The notes under the pieces were generated by a model. The model had not been told where the DNA came from. It saw nothing but the letters and a program-made list of their open reading frames with translations, and did no database searches. A program made the translations under genes and the position numbers. Shown here in pieces: positions 33,701 to 44,672 of a stretch of 64,000 bases of DNA. Position 1 is the stretch's first letter. Every line of letters begins with the position of its first letter. This DNA is from Eustoma russellianum (taxonomy: Eukaryota > Streptophyta > Magnoliopsida > Gentianales > Gentianaceae): the NCBI GenBank assembly GCA_036186865.1, contig AP025041.1, positions 37,197,435 through 37,261,434 on the forward strand. Direction: 5' to 3'.

Positions 33701-34155
33701 ACGTAAGGCGTCGACCACTTGAGTTTCAAGTAGGAGATAAGGTATTCTTGAAGGTGTCCCCATCAAAAGGAGTAAAGCGGTTCGGAATTAAAGGTAAACT
33801 TAGTCCTAGATTCATTGGACCATTTGAGATCTTGGAAAGGATTGGAGAAGTTGCTTATAGACTTGCACTACCACCATCGTTGTCTCAATTACACAATGTG
33901 TTTCATATATCTCAATTGCGAAAGTATGTGCATGATTCGAGCCATATTATGGATGAGCAACCTTTGAGGATTGAAGCTGATATATCATATGTTGAGGAGC
34001 CCGAAAGGATAATTGATAGGGAAGTGAAAGCATTGAGAAATAAGTCTATTCCTATGGTCAAGGTGCAATGGAAGAACCATTCAGTTGATGAGGCAACTTG
34101 GGAGTTAGAGGAAGGCATGAAGCAAAAGTACCCCTATCTCTTTGATAGTTCATGA
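30705..34155 (+). pseudogene. pol: pol polyprotein: protease, RT, RNase H, integrase, chromodomain
   Basis: Protease: LFDSGASHSFIS near 30755 and DIILGMDWLSKNHAHIDC near 30965. RT: GAEPISKAPYRMAPAE, WDAPVLFVKKKDGGMRLCIDYRELN, then after a 67-bp intron-like segment ARVFSKVDLRSAYFQLKI, TRYGHYEFLVMPFGLTNAP and catalytic FIDDILIY (about 31835). RNase H: YSDASKNGLGCVL, ELAAVVFALKIWRHYLYG, TDHKSLKYL. Integrase: H-H-C-C region broken by TGA at 32929-32931 where Gly is usual, core triad in MDFVTDLPK, CDRDPRFTSRFW and QTDGQSERTIQTLEDM, then NVFHISQLRKYV. The chromodomain is VQWKNHSVDEATWELEEGM. It lies in a different frame from gag with about 60 non-coding bases between. Apart from the listed lesions all catalytic motifs look intact. 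Confidence 0.92.
31557..31623 (+). other. Intron-like 67-bp segment inside the RT coding region
   Basis: It begins GTCAGTAATTA, is AT-rich with stops in the pol frame, contains TTCTAAT near the end and finishes TGCAG. It splits FDQLR from GARVFSKVDLRS, which are contiguous in gypsy RTs in general. Excising exactly GT...AG joins codon 31554-31556 to codon 31624-31626 in frame without altering conserved residues. Confidence 0.7.
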
Positions 34156-34177
34156 GTTTCGGGGACGAAACTTTATT

Positions 34178-34191
34178 GAAGGGGGGAAGGA
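34178..34191 (+). promoter_or_regulatory. Polypurine tract before the 3' LTR
   Basis: GAAGGGGGGAAGGA ends directly at the LTR start TGTTGTACC, after the conserved GTTTCGGGGACGAAAC block downstream of pol. Confidence 0.92.
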
Positions 34192-37100
34192 TGTTGTACC
34201 CCAATGATCATGTACATAAAAACTATGAATATGAGACGGAATGAAAGCAATGATTTCCTAAGCACATGTTACTTAAGTCCACTCAACTCTTTTTACTTAA
34301 ATACTATTGAAGCGGTACATGAAATATAGGGATATATAAACCATACACATCACTAGGTATGTATGTGCGTGTATATGATATATGCGTATGGAATGTATAA
34401 CACATAGTACACCTAGGCGTGTATATGTATGTATACATACATATGTTAATTTTAGAATATGATAAAATAAAAAAAACAATATAGTGCATGAATTACAAGA
34501 AATATCAAGTTGCCCAAGAAGCCTAAATTCGCCAAGGCATGAATGGGAATTCCAGAATTCTCTAGGAAATTTTATTAGCAAAAATAATTACTTAAAGTCT
34601 ACTACACCATTTAAGACAAGAAGTTATTATGCAAAGAATAAATAGAAAATAAAATAGACATGCATTTAAGGAACAAGTTAAGACAACTCATTAAAGAAGG
34701 AAGTAGTATGGTTGAAGTCATAAAGACCCCAACCCAACCGCCCCCTTAAGTGTCTAGACATGAAGGATTTTAAATCCTACCATGGTTACTTTTTCCTTCA
34801 ACCAAGGTTAAGATAACCATGATTTGATAAAGTAACTTGAGTTAGCACTAAAGTAACCCTAGTTGGAATAAAGTAACCAAGGTTATACTAACCTAACCTT
34901 GATTAACACTCAAGAAAGCCCTAACCCTCACAAATCTCCCTCCAAAACCGTCCACCCATAGCATGTTTTGATTTAAAACCCTTCTAGAAACATCTACCCT
35001 CTTGTCATCTTGAGACTCCTCTCAAGACACATTCAAGCAAGAGCAACACTTAGCAAAGATTCCCTCCTCCAATCATCACCAATATTTCGGCCCTTCATCT
35101 TGAAGGATAGAAGTTCAACTTCACTTTCAAGACTCAATAAGACATCTAGGTAAGTCTCGTTCCAAGTTTCCTTAAGAGAATTCTCATTTTGGTAAAGAAT
35201 GAAGCTCACATGAACTCTCTTTCTCCATACCCAAAACCGTGGGTTTTATGGTGTAAATAGGTGAAAGCCATCAACTTTCTTAGGTGGTGACATATTGTGG
35301 TGCTTGAATCTCCATTTCCAAGCTCATTTTGGTAAGATGTTCTAGCCCTCAAACCTATCCTATTTTCTCTATTGAATAAAGACTAATCTTTTCATTTCCT
35401 TAAAACCGTATGCTTAAGGTGAAGAAAGTGAAGGATTTCATCACATCTCACTTCATAACCAAGCAAAGACAAGAGCTTTAGCTTGAAGAGGCAAGTATAC
35501 TTTAACCCCTTACAATATATGTGATTATGTGCATACTTGAATGTCTAGAAGCTTAAGACATGATTTTAGTGAAAATATGCCTAAGTTGTTACCTTTTCTT
35601 ATGTTTTGAAAGGTTGGATAATAGACCTCTCTTATGTTGCAATATAAAGTATGTTTAAACTTAAAATAAGAGTTAAAAGTGATGGATTAGGGACTGTCCT
35701 ATGTTTGATATTGAATGTGACATGATTGGTATGAAACCTAGCATTTTTAGTGGTTTTAATATGTGAAATTGTTGAACTAGAGGACTGTTTTGTTTAGAGG
35801 GAATGAACAGCCCATATGAACGACTTTTGCATGCTAAAAAGGACTTGAATTAGTATAGGGAAGCCTTATTATGTCTATTGAATGACCATTAACTTGGATT
35901 ATAGGCTAAAGAACAAAATTAGGATGGAAAGGATACTTCTATGCATGTTGGTTGAAAACAGAGTTCTGGACAGATTTTATGCCAAATTAATGGACTTAGT
36001 TAAGGACCTTCTAAATGTTGGATTGAGCTTATTTTTGGTGTGGTCGTAGCCTATTATGTCTATTTTATTGTGGAGTTGGAATTTCCGGAAAATCATTTGT
36101 GGATTGGTCAGAAATGAATTTTTAGTATCAAGGGGTCAAAACCATTTCTGGTTGTACCACCTTAGGGAGAAAAATTATTTAAGTGCCTTAAACATCTTGG
36201 ATTGACCTGAAACTTTTACAAGAGGTACTTAAGACATAGAGTTAAGTATCCATGTAAACAAATTGATTTTATCTGTTGATCTTGGTGGTAAACCATTGAG
36301 GTAAAGTTGGTGTAACATTCTGGAAAACCGAGCAGATTGACCCTTTGTGCTTGTATGACTTGTATTGTGTATATTTTGACCTGTTTTGTGAATGAGCATT
36401 TGGATATTGTTCATGAAAGAAATAGAAAAGATTTCCAGGTGCTAAATAAGCCCCATAATGAGTTTATGGATGGAGACAAGGTAGGGAATGGAGTTGAGAG
36501 CGCAGCAGAATTCCTGTTGTACCCTTGTTGGGAATTATTTTTATTGAGGTACCTACGCTTGTCGGAATCGCATGAAATTTGTACAGAATGCAGCTAAGAT
36601 CATGTGGTGCATGTCCATATTTTTAGTTTCTGGAAAATAGGCTCAAAAGGTTGATTTTGAGGCCGGAAATACAGGACATGCTGCTGGATCGTTTTCCAGC
36701 CCATGAAGAAAGTTGTTCATGATGCTATAAGTGCATTTTAGCATGTTGCATCCCATGCACTTGCATTGACATGCTCATATGTTCCATGCTCATGATTTTA
36801 TTGATGTTTTATATAGAGTTTCTGTTTCGAAAGAATTCCGTCTCTTCTGGCCAGCTTTACCCGCTACAGATCCGGGGTGAATTGATCTGAAGAAGTATAA
36901 GAACCGATCCAGGCGTATAATAGGTCTGAAGATTATAAGAACCGAGCCAGATCCGGTATAATAGACCTGAAGGTGATCATGTTATAAGAACCAAGTCATG
37001 CCCGGTATAATAGGCTGACACACTCTCTTGTTTTATGATGAGCATGATTTAAAAGAAAGAAAGAAAGTTCAAGTATTTTTATGAGCATGTCTAAATGAAA

Positions 37101-37802
37101 GAAAGAATGTTTTCCGTTGCATTTGCAATGCATTCACATTTTCATACACATTATGCATGATACCTTTTCATAGAAGTAAGGTTTGGCTATAGCACGTAGA
37201 ATCTAACTAAGTGATGACATTTAGATCTTAGCTAAATGTTGGTATGACTTTAAGTATGATGCTTCGGAAAGGTATTGGCAGATATGTTTTAACTTAAGGA
37301 ATTGGGGTTTGATTCTTGTATGCCGTTTTCTCTTTATTGTACGGTGTTATTGTATACTTGCTGGCGACTTTGTCGCTCACCCATTTATTTTTCCCCCTAG
37401 AGCCAGGTAATGAAGTCGAGTGGATTGATGATGTGCCAAGGGTGCCATACCCGTAGGTTATTGAAGTCGCTGTTAAGAGAATGATGATGGAAGCTTTTGA
37501 TGAATCTTTGGGATATTTGGGACTTAGCTATTTTCGGATTCTTTTCGGATAATGTTTGTATAATTTCGCGGTGTAGTTGCTATCGGTTCGGTTTGTATAA
37601 TTTTGCTATGTATACGCGATTTGACGCTTCCGGATTAAGGTTCAAATTCTACCGTATTTTTATCTACCTGTTAAGATCGTGACTTTGTAATCTATATTTA
37701 TCCATGGGTTTTATGAGTTAAGTATCGACGCTTTGTACTTTTCCGAAAGGGAAGGTAAGGCGGGTGCACCGTACGAGGGGTAGCCGAATACGGGGCGCTA
37801 CA
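34192..37802 (+). mobile_element. 3' LTR of the gypsy chromovirus (3,611 bp)
   Basis: It is nearly identical to 25408-29066. Differences include a TATA box change (TGTAAATAGG), a shortened tandem array (about 36890-37015) and scattered substitutions. It ends CGGGGCGCTACA before the GCTGT duplication. Confidence 0.95.
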
Positions 37803-37983
37803 GCTGTCCAGGAGGGTCTCGTAGGCTTTCCTGATCAACAATCATTCCAGGGCGGATGAATACTTGAATCAGCCGAATCCAACACAAAGGAAGCAAGGAA
37901 AAGAGATCTTCTTTGTGCCTAAACCATTGTTGAGGAGGACGTTGAGGTGAGGAGTGGATCATGCGCTTGCTGTTCGCATCAGA

Positions 37984-40423
37984 TGTTACACCCGAGGATT
38001 TTCAAACTAGTCGTTACACATTAATTTAAAAAAAACTGAAGTAGTCGTCTGATGTAGCAATACTGCGAATTAGATTAGTTATAGCATATCGTTATGTTTA
38101 GGTGATTTCGTAATTAATTATTGATATATATATATATATATTTGTTATATAAATAGGTTAAAAATAAAGAAAAGAATGAGAAAAGAATTAAAATAATAAA
38201 ATAGAATAAAGAAGTGGATAAGAATAAACAAAAAAATTAATTAAAAAATAAAAAAATTAAAAAAGAGGGTCAACGTGGTTAGTGGGGTGCATAATTGCCC
38301 CCTTGATTTTAGCAATCGGAGAATTTAAAGGGGCAACGGGGCGGCAGGCTAAGGGGGAACCAGTTAAAAAAATAAGAAAAGAAGAGGGCAACATAGAGAG
38401 GGCGGCGGCAGCAGGGGAGGTAGGAAGGGAAGAAAAGAAAGAGAGAGAGAAGGAGAAGGAAAATGAAGAGAAGCCAACAAGGTTACTCTAGTTGCGTGTC
38501 TTGTCTGCAATCCAAGTAGGTTCCCTTTTCCCTCTCCAATTGGTACAAATTCAAGCATGCTCTAGTTGTATATTATGTGTTTTTGTTGTTTTGATTGTTG
38601 AAATCTATACTATGTTGTTTAATCTGTAAAAAGCATGAAATTTGGAATCTGTGGGATGCCTGAACTGACGCTTGGATGACTGCTAATGCGTATGAATGTT
38701 TGTTGTGCTTAGGATTTGGTTTTAGGGAAAACTTTGATAATCAAAATACTAAAATTGTTGCATTATTAGGATTTTCATTCTTTTTTTTGACCTTAGAATA
38801 GGTTCCTATAGGCTGGAAATAGGCGAAAATATGGACCGCCGGTGCGCCGCACGCGCCGCCAGAAATGGCCGCGCGTGGGCTGCACGCGCCTCTTGGAGGC
38901 TGCTGGCGCAGAATGAAGAAAATAAAAAAAATCACAAAAGGGCCGGCCTGCCAACGCGCAGACCAGGCCAGCCCTTAATGGGCCACAGTCTGCTGCTGCA
39001 GGACCAGCCCAATTACAATTTATAAATTAAAAATAAAGGGGCTGGCTTAGCGGACTGGGCCAGCTGTTGGCCAGCTCAATTAAATGATTAACCAAAAAAA
39101 AGAGAGAAAAGAGGGTTCAGCGGGCCGGTTGCTGACGGCCCGGACTGAAAAGGGTTGGCCAGCCCATTAAGTGAATATATACCTTATCTTTAATTTCCGA
39201 AATCCAATAATGTAATTTTAATTAATTTAAAATAGAATTATTATAGAACAAATATAAATAAATATCAGAAAATTATAAATAAATTCTAGAAATTATAAAA
39301 TGCTGAAATTAAATTATTTTCACTAAGTTTCAGTAATTGTGATAATTTATTTTATTTGGAAAATTAGGTAATAAATAGAAATAACTTAGAGAAAAATAAG
39401 GAAAAATATAGAAAATGCACCATAAATATATACAAGCCATGGAAAAATACGTTTAACGTCAAACAAAATTAAATCATTACTCGGATAATAAATGAATCTA
39501 GATTCGAGTGCCGGAAGATGGCGAGGATGGGCCAGGGGCCTCAAGCGATCTTTAAATGAACCTAGACTTGAGTGCCGGATGATGGTGCGGATGGGCCGGG
39601 GGCCTCAGACGATTTTGTTGTTTGCATTCATGGCACGTGCATTGCATTGATGGTGGGTCGTGACATACGGGTCATGGACGCTCAGGATGGTCTACGGTGG
39701 CGGGGCCAAGTACACTCAGGATGGTGATTGTAGGTGGGTACGACCCACAACCACTCAGTAGGTCCCGGGATCATGCATTGCATGGCAGAGATATCGGCAT
39801 TTTTTGTGAGATGACTTTGTTGCGTGTGACATGCATAGTAGGACATGCATCACGATGTTGCGCATTCTTTATCTGGAGTGAATTACCTTTCCGCATCCTT
39901 TCATATGCTTTTATGTGATATCATGTCCTATGTGCTATGCGTTATATCATTTTTGTATGCTCGTCTTGTACTAGTTGGAGGCAGGCGCCTACTGGGTATT
40001 TTCCGTCACTCACACCTACTCTCCCCTCCACTCAGGTGAGCACGAGGAAACGTACGACTATATCTTTGCTGAGGACGGGGCTGACACGGTAGGATGGGCT
40101 TACTGACGGTCGCACCTAGGATACGAGGAGACCTTGCGACTGTCCGTTATTAGTTCATTGGGGTTTCCATCAGACATCAACTTGTTTAGTTCGATAGGCT
40201 CTAGATGTTAGCTCGTTGACGTTCTTGTCATGTCTTATGTATTATTCTACTGAGGGTTTTCTTTTATTCAAGTAATGTAATGTTATGGAATGTCGTTTCT
40301 ACGAGAAAAATTTCTACGTATTTTCGGACAAGTAGAAAGTTGATTCGACGCCTTATATTCACCTTAGTCAGATACGGCGGGTGCACCGTTCTCGATGCTA
40401 GGGTTTTGGAGCGGGGCGCTACA
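37984..40423 (+). mobile_element. Gypsy-type LTR, unpaired (possible solo LTR)
   Basis: It starts TGTTACACCCGAGG and ends GGAGCGGGGCGCTACA, with GGTGCACCGT about 35 bp before the end as in the other gypsy LTRs. Flanks are TCAGA and TCTGC, so no target duplication is visible. The inner part holds a GC-rich patch (38830-38950), AT-rich stretches and a tandem array near 39490-39775. No gene; short open frames such as 38282-38491 are purine-rich chance ORFs. Confidence 0.6.
39490..39775 (+). repeat. Two short duplicated blocks in the LTR
   Basis: GAATCTAGATTCGAGTGCCGG...GGGCCAGGGGCCTCA (about 39492) recurs as GAACCTAGACTTGAGTGCCGG...GGGCCGGGGGCCTCA (about 39556), about 63 bp apart. CTCAGGATGGT recurs at about 39680 and 39714. 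They end about 650 bp before the LTR's 3' end. Confidence 0.75.
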
Positions 40424-41641
40424 TCTGCAAGGCCTATCTAGTAGAGTTCTATGTTCTCATGTTTCTGTTTTTTCAGTTTTTCTCAGTTGAGGACATCGTA
40501 ATTGAAGCGCGCGGGGATGACTATGTTCTTTTTGTGTTTTGTTTTTAATTGTGCCTTGTGTTTTGTTTAGTCGAAAGTTTGCAAGATTTTTTATTGGAAA
40601 TTATTTCTGAGGCGGCTGAGCAATTAAAGTTTTCAAATATTTTATTGCAAAGTTTGGTCATTTATATTTTTGTTATGGTCAAATTTTTTTCAAAGCTTTT
40701 AAGTGTTAATTCATGTATAGTGTAGTTTTCATGCTGGATGAGTATGCTTCTAGTACAAAAAAATGGTTTAGAGTCCATTGTATAGTGTTACAACCTTAAA
40801 AATATTATGCTTTCCCACCGATGGATTAGTTTTCGATCATAAAACTGTTGTCTCATATACAAACTCAGATTTATTAAAGAACGAAACTGACATTCTGTAC
40901 AGGACAGGGAAGTGCTGAGGCCAGCACAGGAGAGCTGAACTCAACACAGGAAGAGCTGAACTCAACACAGGAAGAGCTGAGCTCAACATTGGAAGAGCTG
41001 AGCTCAACATTGGAAGAGCTGAGCTCAACACAGGAAGAGCTAAGCAGAACGCAGGAAGAGCAGAGCTGAACGCAGGAAGAGCAGAGCTCAACGCAGGAAG
41101 AGCTGAGCTCAATGCTGGAAGAGCTGAGCTCAACGCAGGAAGAGCTGAGCTGAACATAGAATGAACAGAGCTCATCACAGAAAGAGCTCAACACTGAGAT
41201 AAGCTCAAGAACTCAGCACAGAGATGAGCTCAACACAGGGAAGATCTCAACACAGAGAATATAGCTCAAAACCGAGGCGAGTCCAGGACTCTGTCCTTAA
41301 GACGAATTGCTCCGGTATACTGTGCCCAACCGAAAATTGCAAACGTCTCCCAGGATACAACGGCTAACTGTTCGAACTAGTGGCACTGCTACGTAAGAAC
41401 TCCATGAACCTGAAAAATGTTCTGACTTCTCAGATTAATGAAATGCAGCAGTGTATGTAGTATGTAGCAGTAGTTTATGCAGAATGCTCGTATGCAGTAG
41501 GAGAAGAGGAGGAAAATTTCTGTCTTTTTTTCTAGAAGCAGTGCACTACCTCCATTTATAGAGAGAAATCTTGGAGGTTACAGCAACCCACGACCGTACT
41601 GATCGGCCAGTAACCCCCACGTTCACCATGCACCCCACGTA
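40424..41641. other. Unassigned sequence with a minisatellite, no gene recognised
   Basis: The first 450 bp are T-rich without a clear ORF. A 21-bp minisatellite follows at 40915-41185. 41190-41641 has no recognised coding or repeat family. The sequence may continue an element into which the preceding LTR inserted. Confidence 0.4.
40915..41185. repeat. Minisatellite, 21-bp unit (CTCAACACAGGAAGAGCTGAG)
   Basis: About eleven to twelve units with variation at the CAACACAGG/CAACATTGG/CAACGCAGG positions. Because the unit is a multiple of three, two minus-strand frames stay open and read as LSSALPV or CVELSSS repeats; they are not called as genes. Confidence 0.93.
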
Positions 41642-42610
41642 TGTAGGATCTGCAAGGCACCACTAGAAGGGGGGTTGAATAGTGGGTGCGGAAAATGTGG
41701 TTTTTAAAATTTTTCTAAACTAAATACCCAACTTCTGAAAACAGTTTCTATTTTCAGGACCAATTTTAAAACATTTTGAAAACTAGGTTGCAGGTCAAAA
41801 TTCTGAAATTTAGAGAGAACATAGTCTCAGATGTTCTGAGTATCTCTTAAAAATTTCAGATCAAATTTAAACCTCTAAAGTATTTTTGGCTGAACATATG
41901 GTCATGTGCACGAAATTATTTATGATTTTTGAAGTATAGGGGCTGGCCATTTATTTATGGCAAGTACGTGACACGTTGGCGAAGTTTCGGTATTCGTCCG
42001 ATACGACAAATTTTGGTTTAGAACCTTTTATCGTGTCGTATTTAATTTGTCATCACCATATCTTATATCATATGATATAATACCTGAATATACTCATAAA
42101 TATGAGTTAAGTATAGTGGTGTGACGTTAACGTACGTACGTAAAATACATAACATGTCGGCAGTACGTTGGAATACATGTGTATGTGCCTTTATTTAAAA
42201 ATTCTAAAAATATATGTGATATATATGTGTATATGCGTGTGCATTAAAGGATGGGGAGGAGGAGAAGACTTTCCTTCCTTAGCCTTGTTGCCTTTGTGCC
42301 TTTTCCAAATGTAGCTTCCTTTAATGAACTACTTAGTTTATTAAACTAAGTACTTCACTTAATGAACTAGTTTAGTTCATTAATGGTGGCACCTGAAAAT
42401 AGTATAAACACAACAAATGTTTGCCATATGATGTAAGCTTTAATGCTTCATGGCTCGTTAGTACGGCAACATAATATATAGGCTAAATAAGGCAAGTAAT
42501 GGCAAGATATCATGCATACATGTACACGTTTATGCTTGTATACGTTTATATATATATATATGCATTCAAGTTACTTATTTTGAAATCACTCAAACCCCAT
42601 TATCTCTACA
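41642..42610 (-). mobile_element. SIRE-like copia LTR, minus orientation, internally deleted
   Basis: On the minus strand it starts near 42610 as TGTAGAGATAATGGGGTTTG (cf. TGTAGAAATATGAGGGTTTG at 46157) and ends CCTTGCAGATCCTACA at 41642. Palindromic blocks of the complete LTR are present (TATATCATATGATATA near 42063, the TTAATGAACTA cluster near 42320-42385). Roughly 2 kb of the middle of the LTR is missing at about 41935. The five bases outside each end (ACGTA and TTATC) do not match. Confidence 0.85.
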
Positions 42611-43926
42611 TTATCATAGCATCAAATTGCAGAAATCAATTCTTAGTCCTACGAACTAGTTCTATGATCATGCTTTTACTTTTTCAGAGATATCATCAAC
42701 AACCTAATATATGAAGTATGTGCATGGACATATCTTCTTTTAATTTAGAGAAAGTAACTTACATATCTATAATTTGAAGTATAGCTATAACTGTTTAAAA
42801 TAATATACCTTCTAATTTTGTAAACACAAAATCCCAAGTATCATATATTTGTTTTTGCAAAGCGGTATCTCAAATAACCAATTATAAAACAATGATATAA
42901 TTGGTTTGCAAAAATATTACGGTTAAAGCCACTTCAAAACAATTGAGACATGTCAATCATAAAATTTCTTTTTACAAAACAATTTGAACACAATGTCTTT
43001 TTCTTTTCAAAGGAATATATATTTTGAAAGCTTAATTTTGTTCCGCAAAATACAACAATTGCAGGGTCAGTAATTATAAAGTTTCATTAAACAATTAGAG
43101 ACTCGACAAATGTGAAGTTTCGTAAAACAATTTGAAGAAGTATATACTTTTTGTTTCGCGAAAATATACCACAACTGGAAACTCCATCAATGTAAAGTTT
43201 CATGAAACAATTTGAATAAAATGCCTCTCTTTTTCAGAAAAAAATGTATATTTTGAAACTATTTATGCTTCACAAGATTAAGTAAGTTCATCATAAGCAC
43301 ATAAATAACTTCAAAAATACTTAATGGGTAAAATGCTTGCGATATCAATAGTTGACAAATAAATTTTTTTAGCAAAATAAATATAGCTAAACAAAAGTTT
43401 GACAAATATATAAACGTATCATTATTTAAAAACATCACTATTTTGAAATATATCAGTTTTGTCAGGGGTATTAGAAATTCCATTAGGTTGCTATACGAAT
43501 TCGAAAAGAAATATAGCCTTGTAAAGTAATATAGTATATAAGAAGAATAAAATTAGTCAAAATATTTAGAAGCAAAATCTTTGAAGTACCTTTGAAATGT
43601 AGAATATACTTGATGTATGTGCTCATAGGAAAACGTTTGACTACTTGAAAATAATAGTCCAATACTTTGCATAATTTTTCTAAGTCACCCCTTATTGTCA
43701 AATGAAAACCCCACTTGTCCAATCCTAGTATAGCGCACTAAATATTAATCGACTTAGAGTATTCTAATTCACCATGCTTTCGCGTACCACACTGATCCAC
43801 GGTACTTCATCACTTGGTTATTCCAACTGCTATATTTTATTTAGTTAGATCTCCCCTGGAAAGCATCCACTACTTGTTCATACTTACTTAATTTTAATTC
43901 AAGCCTACTCGATACATCAGTACTTA
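42611..43926. other. AT-rich sequence with imperfect repeats, no gene recognised
   Basis: Between about 42950 and 43260 two to three diverged units share AAAGTTTCATTAAACAATT, TTTTGTTTCGCGAAAATA and TATATTTTGAAA. Short open frames on the minus strand are AT-rich chance ORFs. I cannot assign the region to a known element. Confidence 0.5.
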
Positions 43927-44303
43927 TGTTAAGAAAAAGAGTTTGAGTGACTCACAAAATGCATGATTTAAATAACGTGCGTTTAAGAAATGCACGACAC
44001 AAGCTATTACTTGACACGTTTTTGCGACAAACTTGCCTTATGTACTTTATATATAATGTTGCTGAGCTAACAAGCCATGAAGCTTTAAAGCTTACATCAA
44101 ATGGAAAATATTTGTTGTGTTTGAACTATTTTCAGGTGCCATCATTGGTGAACTAAACCAGTCCATTAAGTGAAGTACTTAGTTAAATGAACTAAGTAGT
44201 TCATTAAATAGAGATATATTTAGAGAAGGCATGAAGACAACAAACATGGAAATGGAAAGTCTTCTCTCATTACTCACCACACGTTTTTATATATATAAAT
44301 TAT
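43927..44303 (+). mobile_element. 5' LTR of the outer copia element, first part
   Basis: Starts TGTTAAGAAAAAGAGTTTG, matching the 3' LTR start at 63485 (TGTTGAGAAAAAGAG). It is broken by the LINE after ATATAAATTAT (44293-44303), which is repeated at 59927-59937. Confidence 0.92.
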
Positions 44304-44672
44304 GTATCATCATCCGAACCCAGTATATCCCAACGACAGCAAAAGCTATCGTTAGGGTCTGGGGAGGGTAAGTGGTAGGCAGACAATGCCTCTATCCCAA
44401 GGGATAGAGAGTCTGCTTTCAGTGAGACCCCCGGCTCTACCTGCACAAATGACATGATAATAGAGCTATGTTGTGCTAGTGTGTTAGTGAGTAGATTCAA
44501 GAAATACAAATAAAGGCATTTCGATACTAAAATACACAGCACTTATATATATACATGTAATGTAAAATAACGGCATAACCTACGCAACCAAATGGAAATT
44601 TAATCTAAAGGTAGGTAGTGTCTACGCCTATTTATGTCCCTTATTATACTCTAAAGTGTCCCTATATTTGAT

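Larger units (their letters stand above)
25408..37802 (+). mobile_element. Complete Ty3/gypsy chromovirus (Tekay/Del-like), 12.4 kb
   Basis: Both LTRs start TGTTGTACCCC and end GGGGCGCTACA, and GCTGT flanks the element on both sides (25403-25407 and 37803-37807). Internally there is an initiator-Met primer site, gag with zinc knuckles, protease, RT, RNase H, integrase with chromodomain and a polypurine tract, in gypsy order. Long LTRs, the MVRTRGRP gag start and the C-terminal chromodomain point to the Tekay/Del group. Coding damage: TAG in gag (30394), a frame change between gag and protease, a 67-bp intron-like segment in RT (31557-31623) and TGA in the integrase zinc region (32929). It cannot be autonomous unless those are bypassed. 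Confidence 0.93.
21422..37981 (+). mobile_element. Probable non-autonomous LTR element with one unknown ORF, split by a gypsy insertion
   Basis: The order is a long leader (21422-22970), a single ORF region (22979-23896), a CGGGACGAATTTTTTCTAGG block and purine-rich GGAAGTAGGGAATAA (23990-24021) like the end of chromovirus internal regions, then an LTR-like unit from 24022 that resumes after the inserted gypsy element and ends about 37981. No RT, integrase or protease is found. I did not find a matching 5' LTR; the 5' side may have been lost at the junction with the LTR ending at 21421. The classification is therefore inference. Confidence 0.45.
24022..37981 (+). mobile_element. LTR-like unit of the non-autonomous element, interrupted at 25408-37802
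   Basis: It starts TGCTGTCCAATG after a purine tract and ends CGCATCA near 37981. Removing the inserted gypsy element and one GCTGT copy leaves about 1.56 kb. It contains repeats of AATGTTTGTCTT, a TTCAAA array, and near the end TTTGTGCCTAAACCATTG, TTGAGGAGG, typical of some chromovirus LTR ends as I know them. No partner LTR was found. Confidence 0.4.

Noticed and set aside
38282..38491. Lys/Glu-rich plus-strand ORF
   Set aside because: Purine-rich low-complexity stretch inside an LTR, with no homology signal or gene context.
37984..40423. Solo LTR made by LTR-LTR recombination
   Set aside because: Ends look right, but the flanking five bases (TCAGA, TCTGC) do not match, so it is kept only as an unpaired LTR.
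40837..41194. Minus-strand ORFs with LSSALPV or CVELSSS repeats
   Set aside because: Produced by a 21-bp minisatellite that is open in more than one frame; no flanking gene structure.
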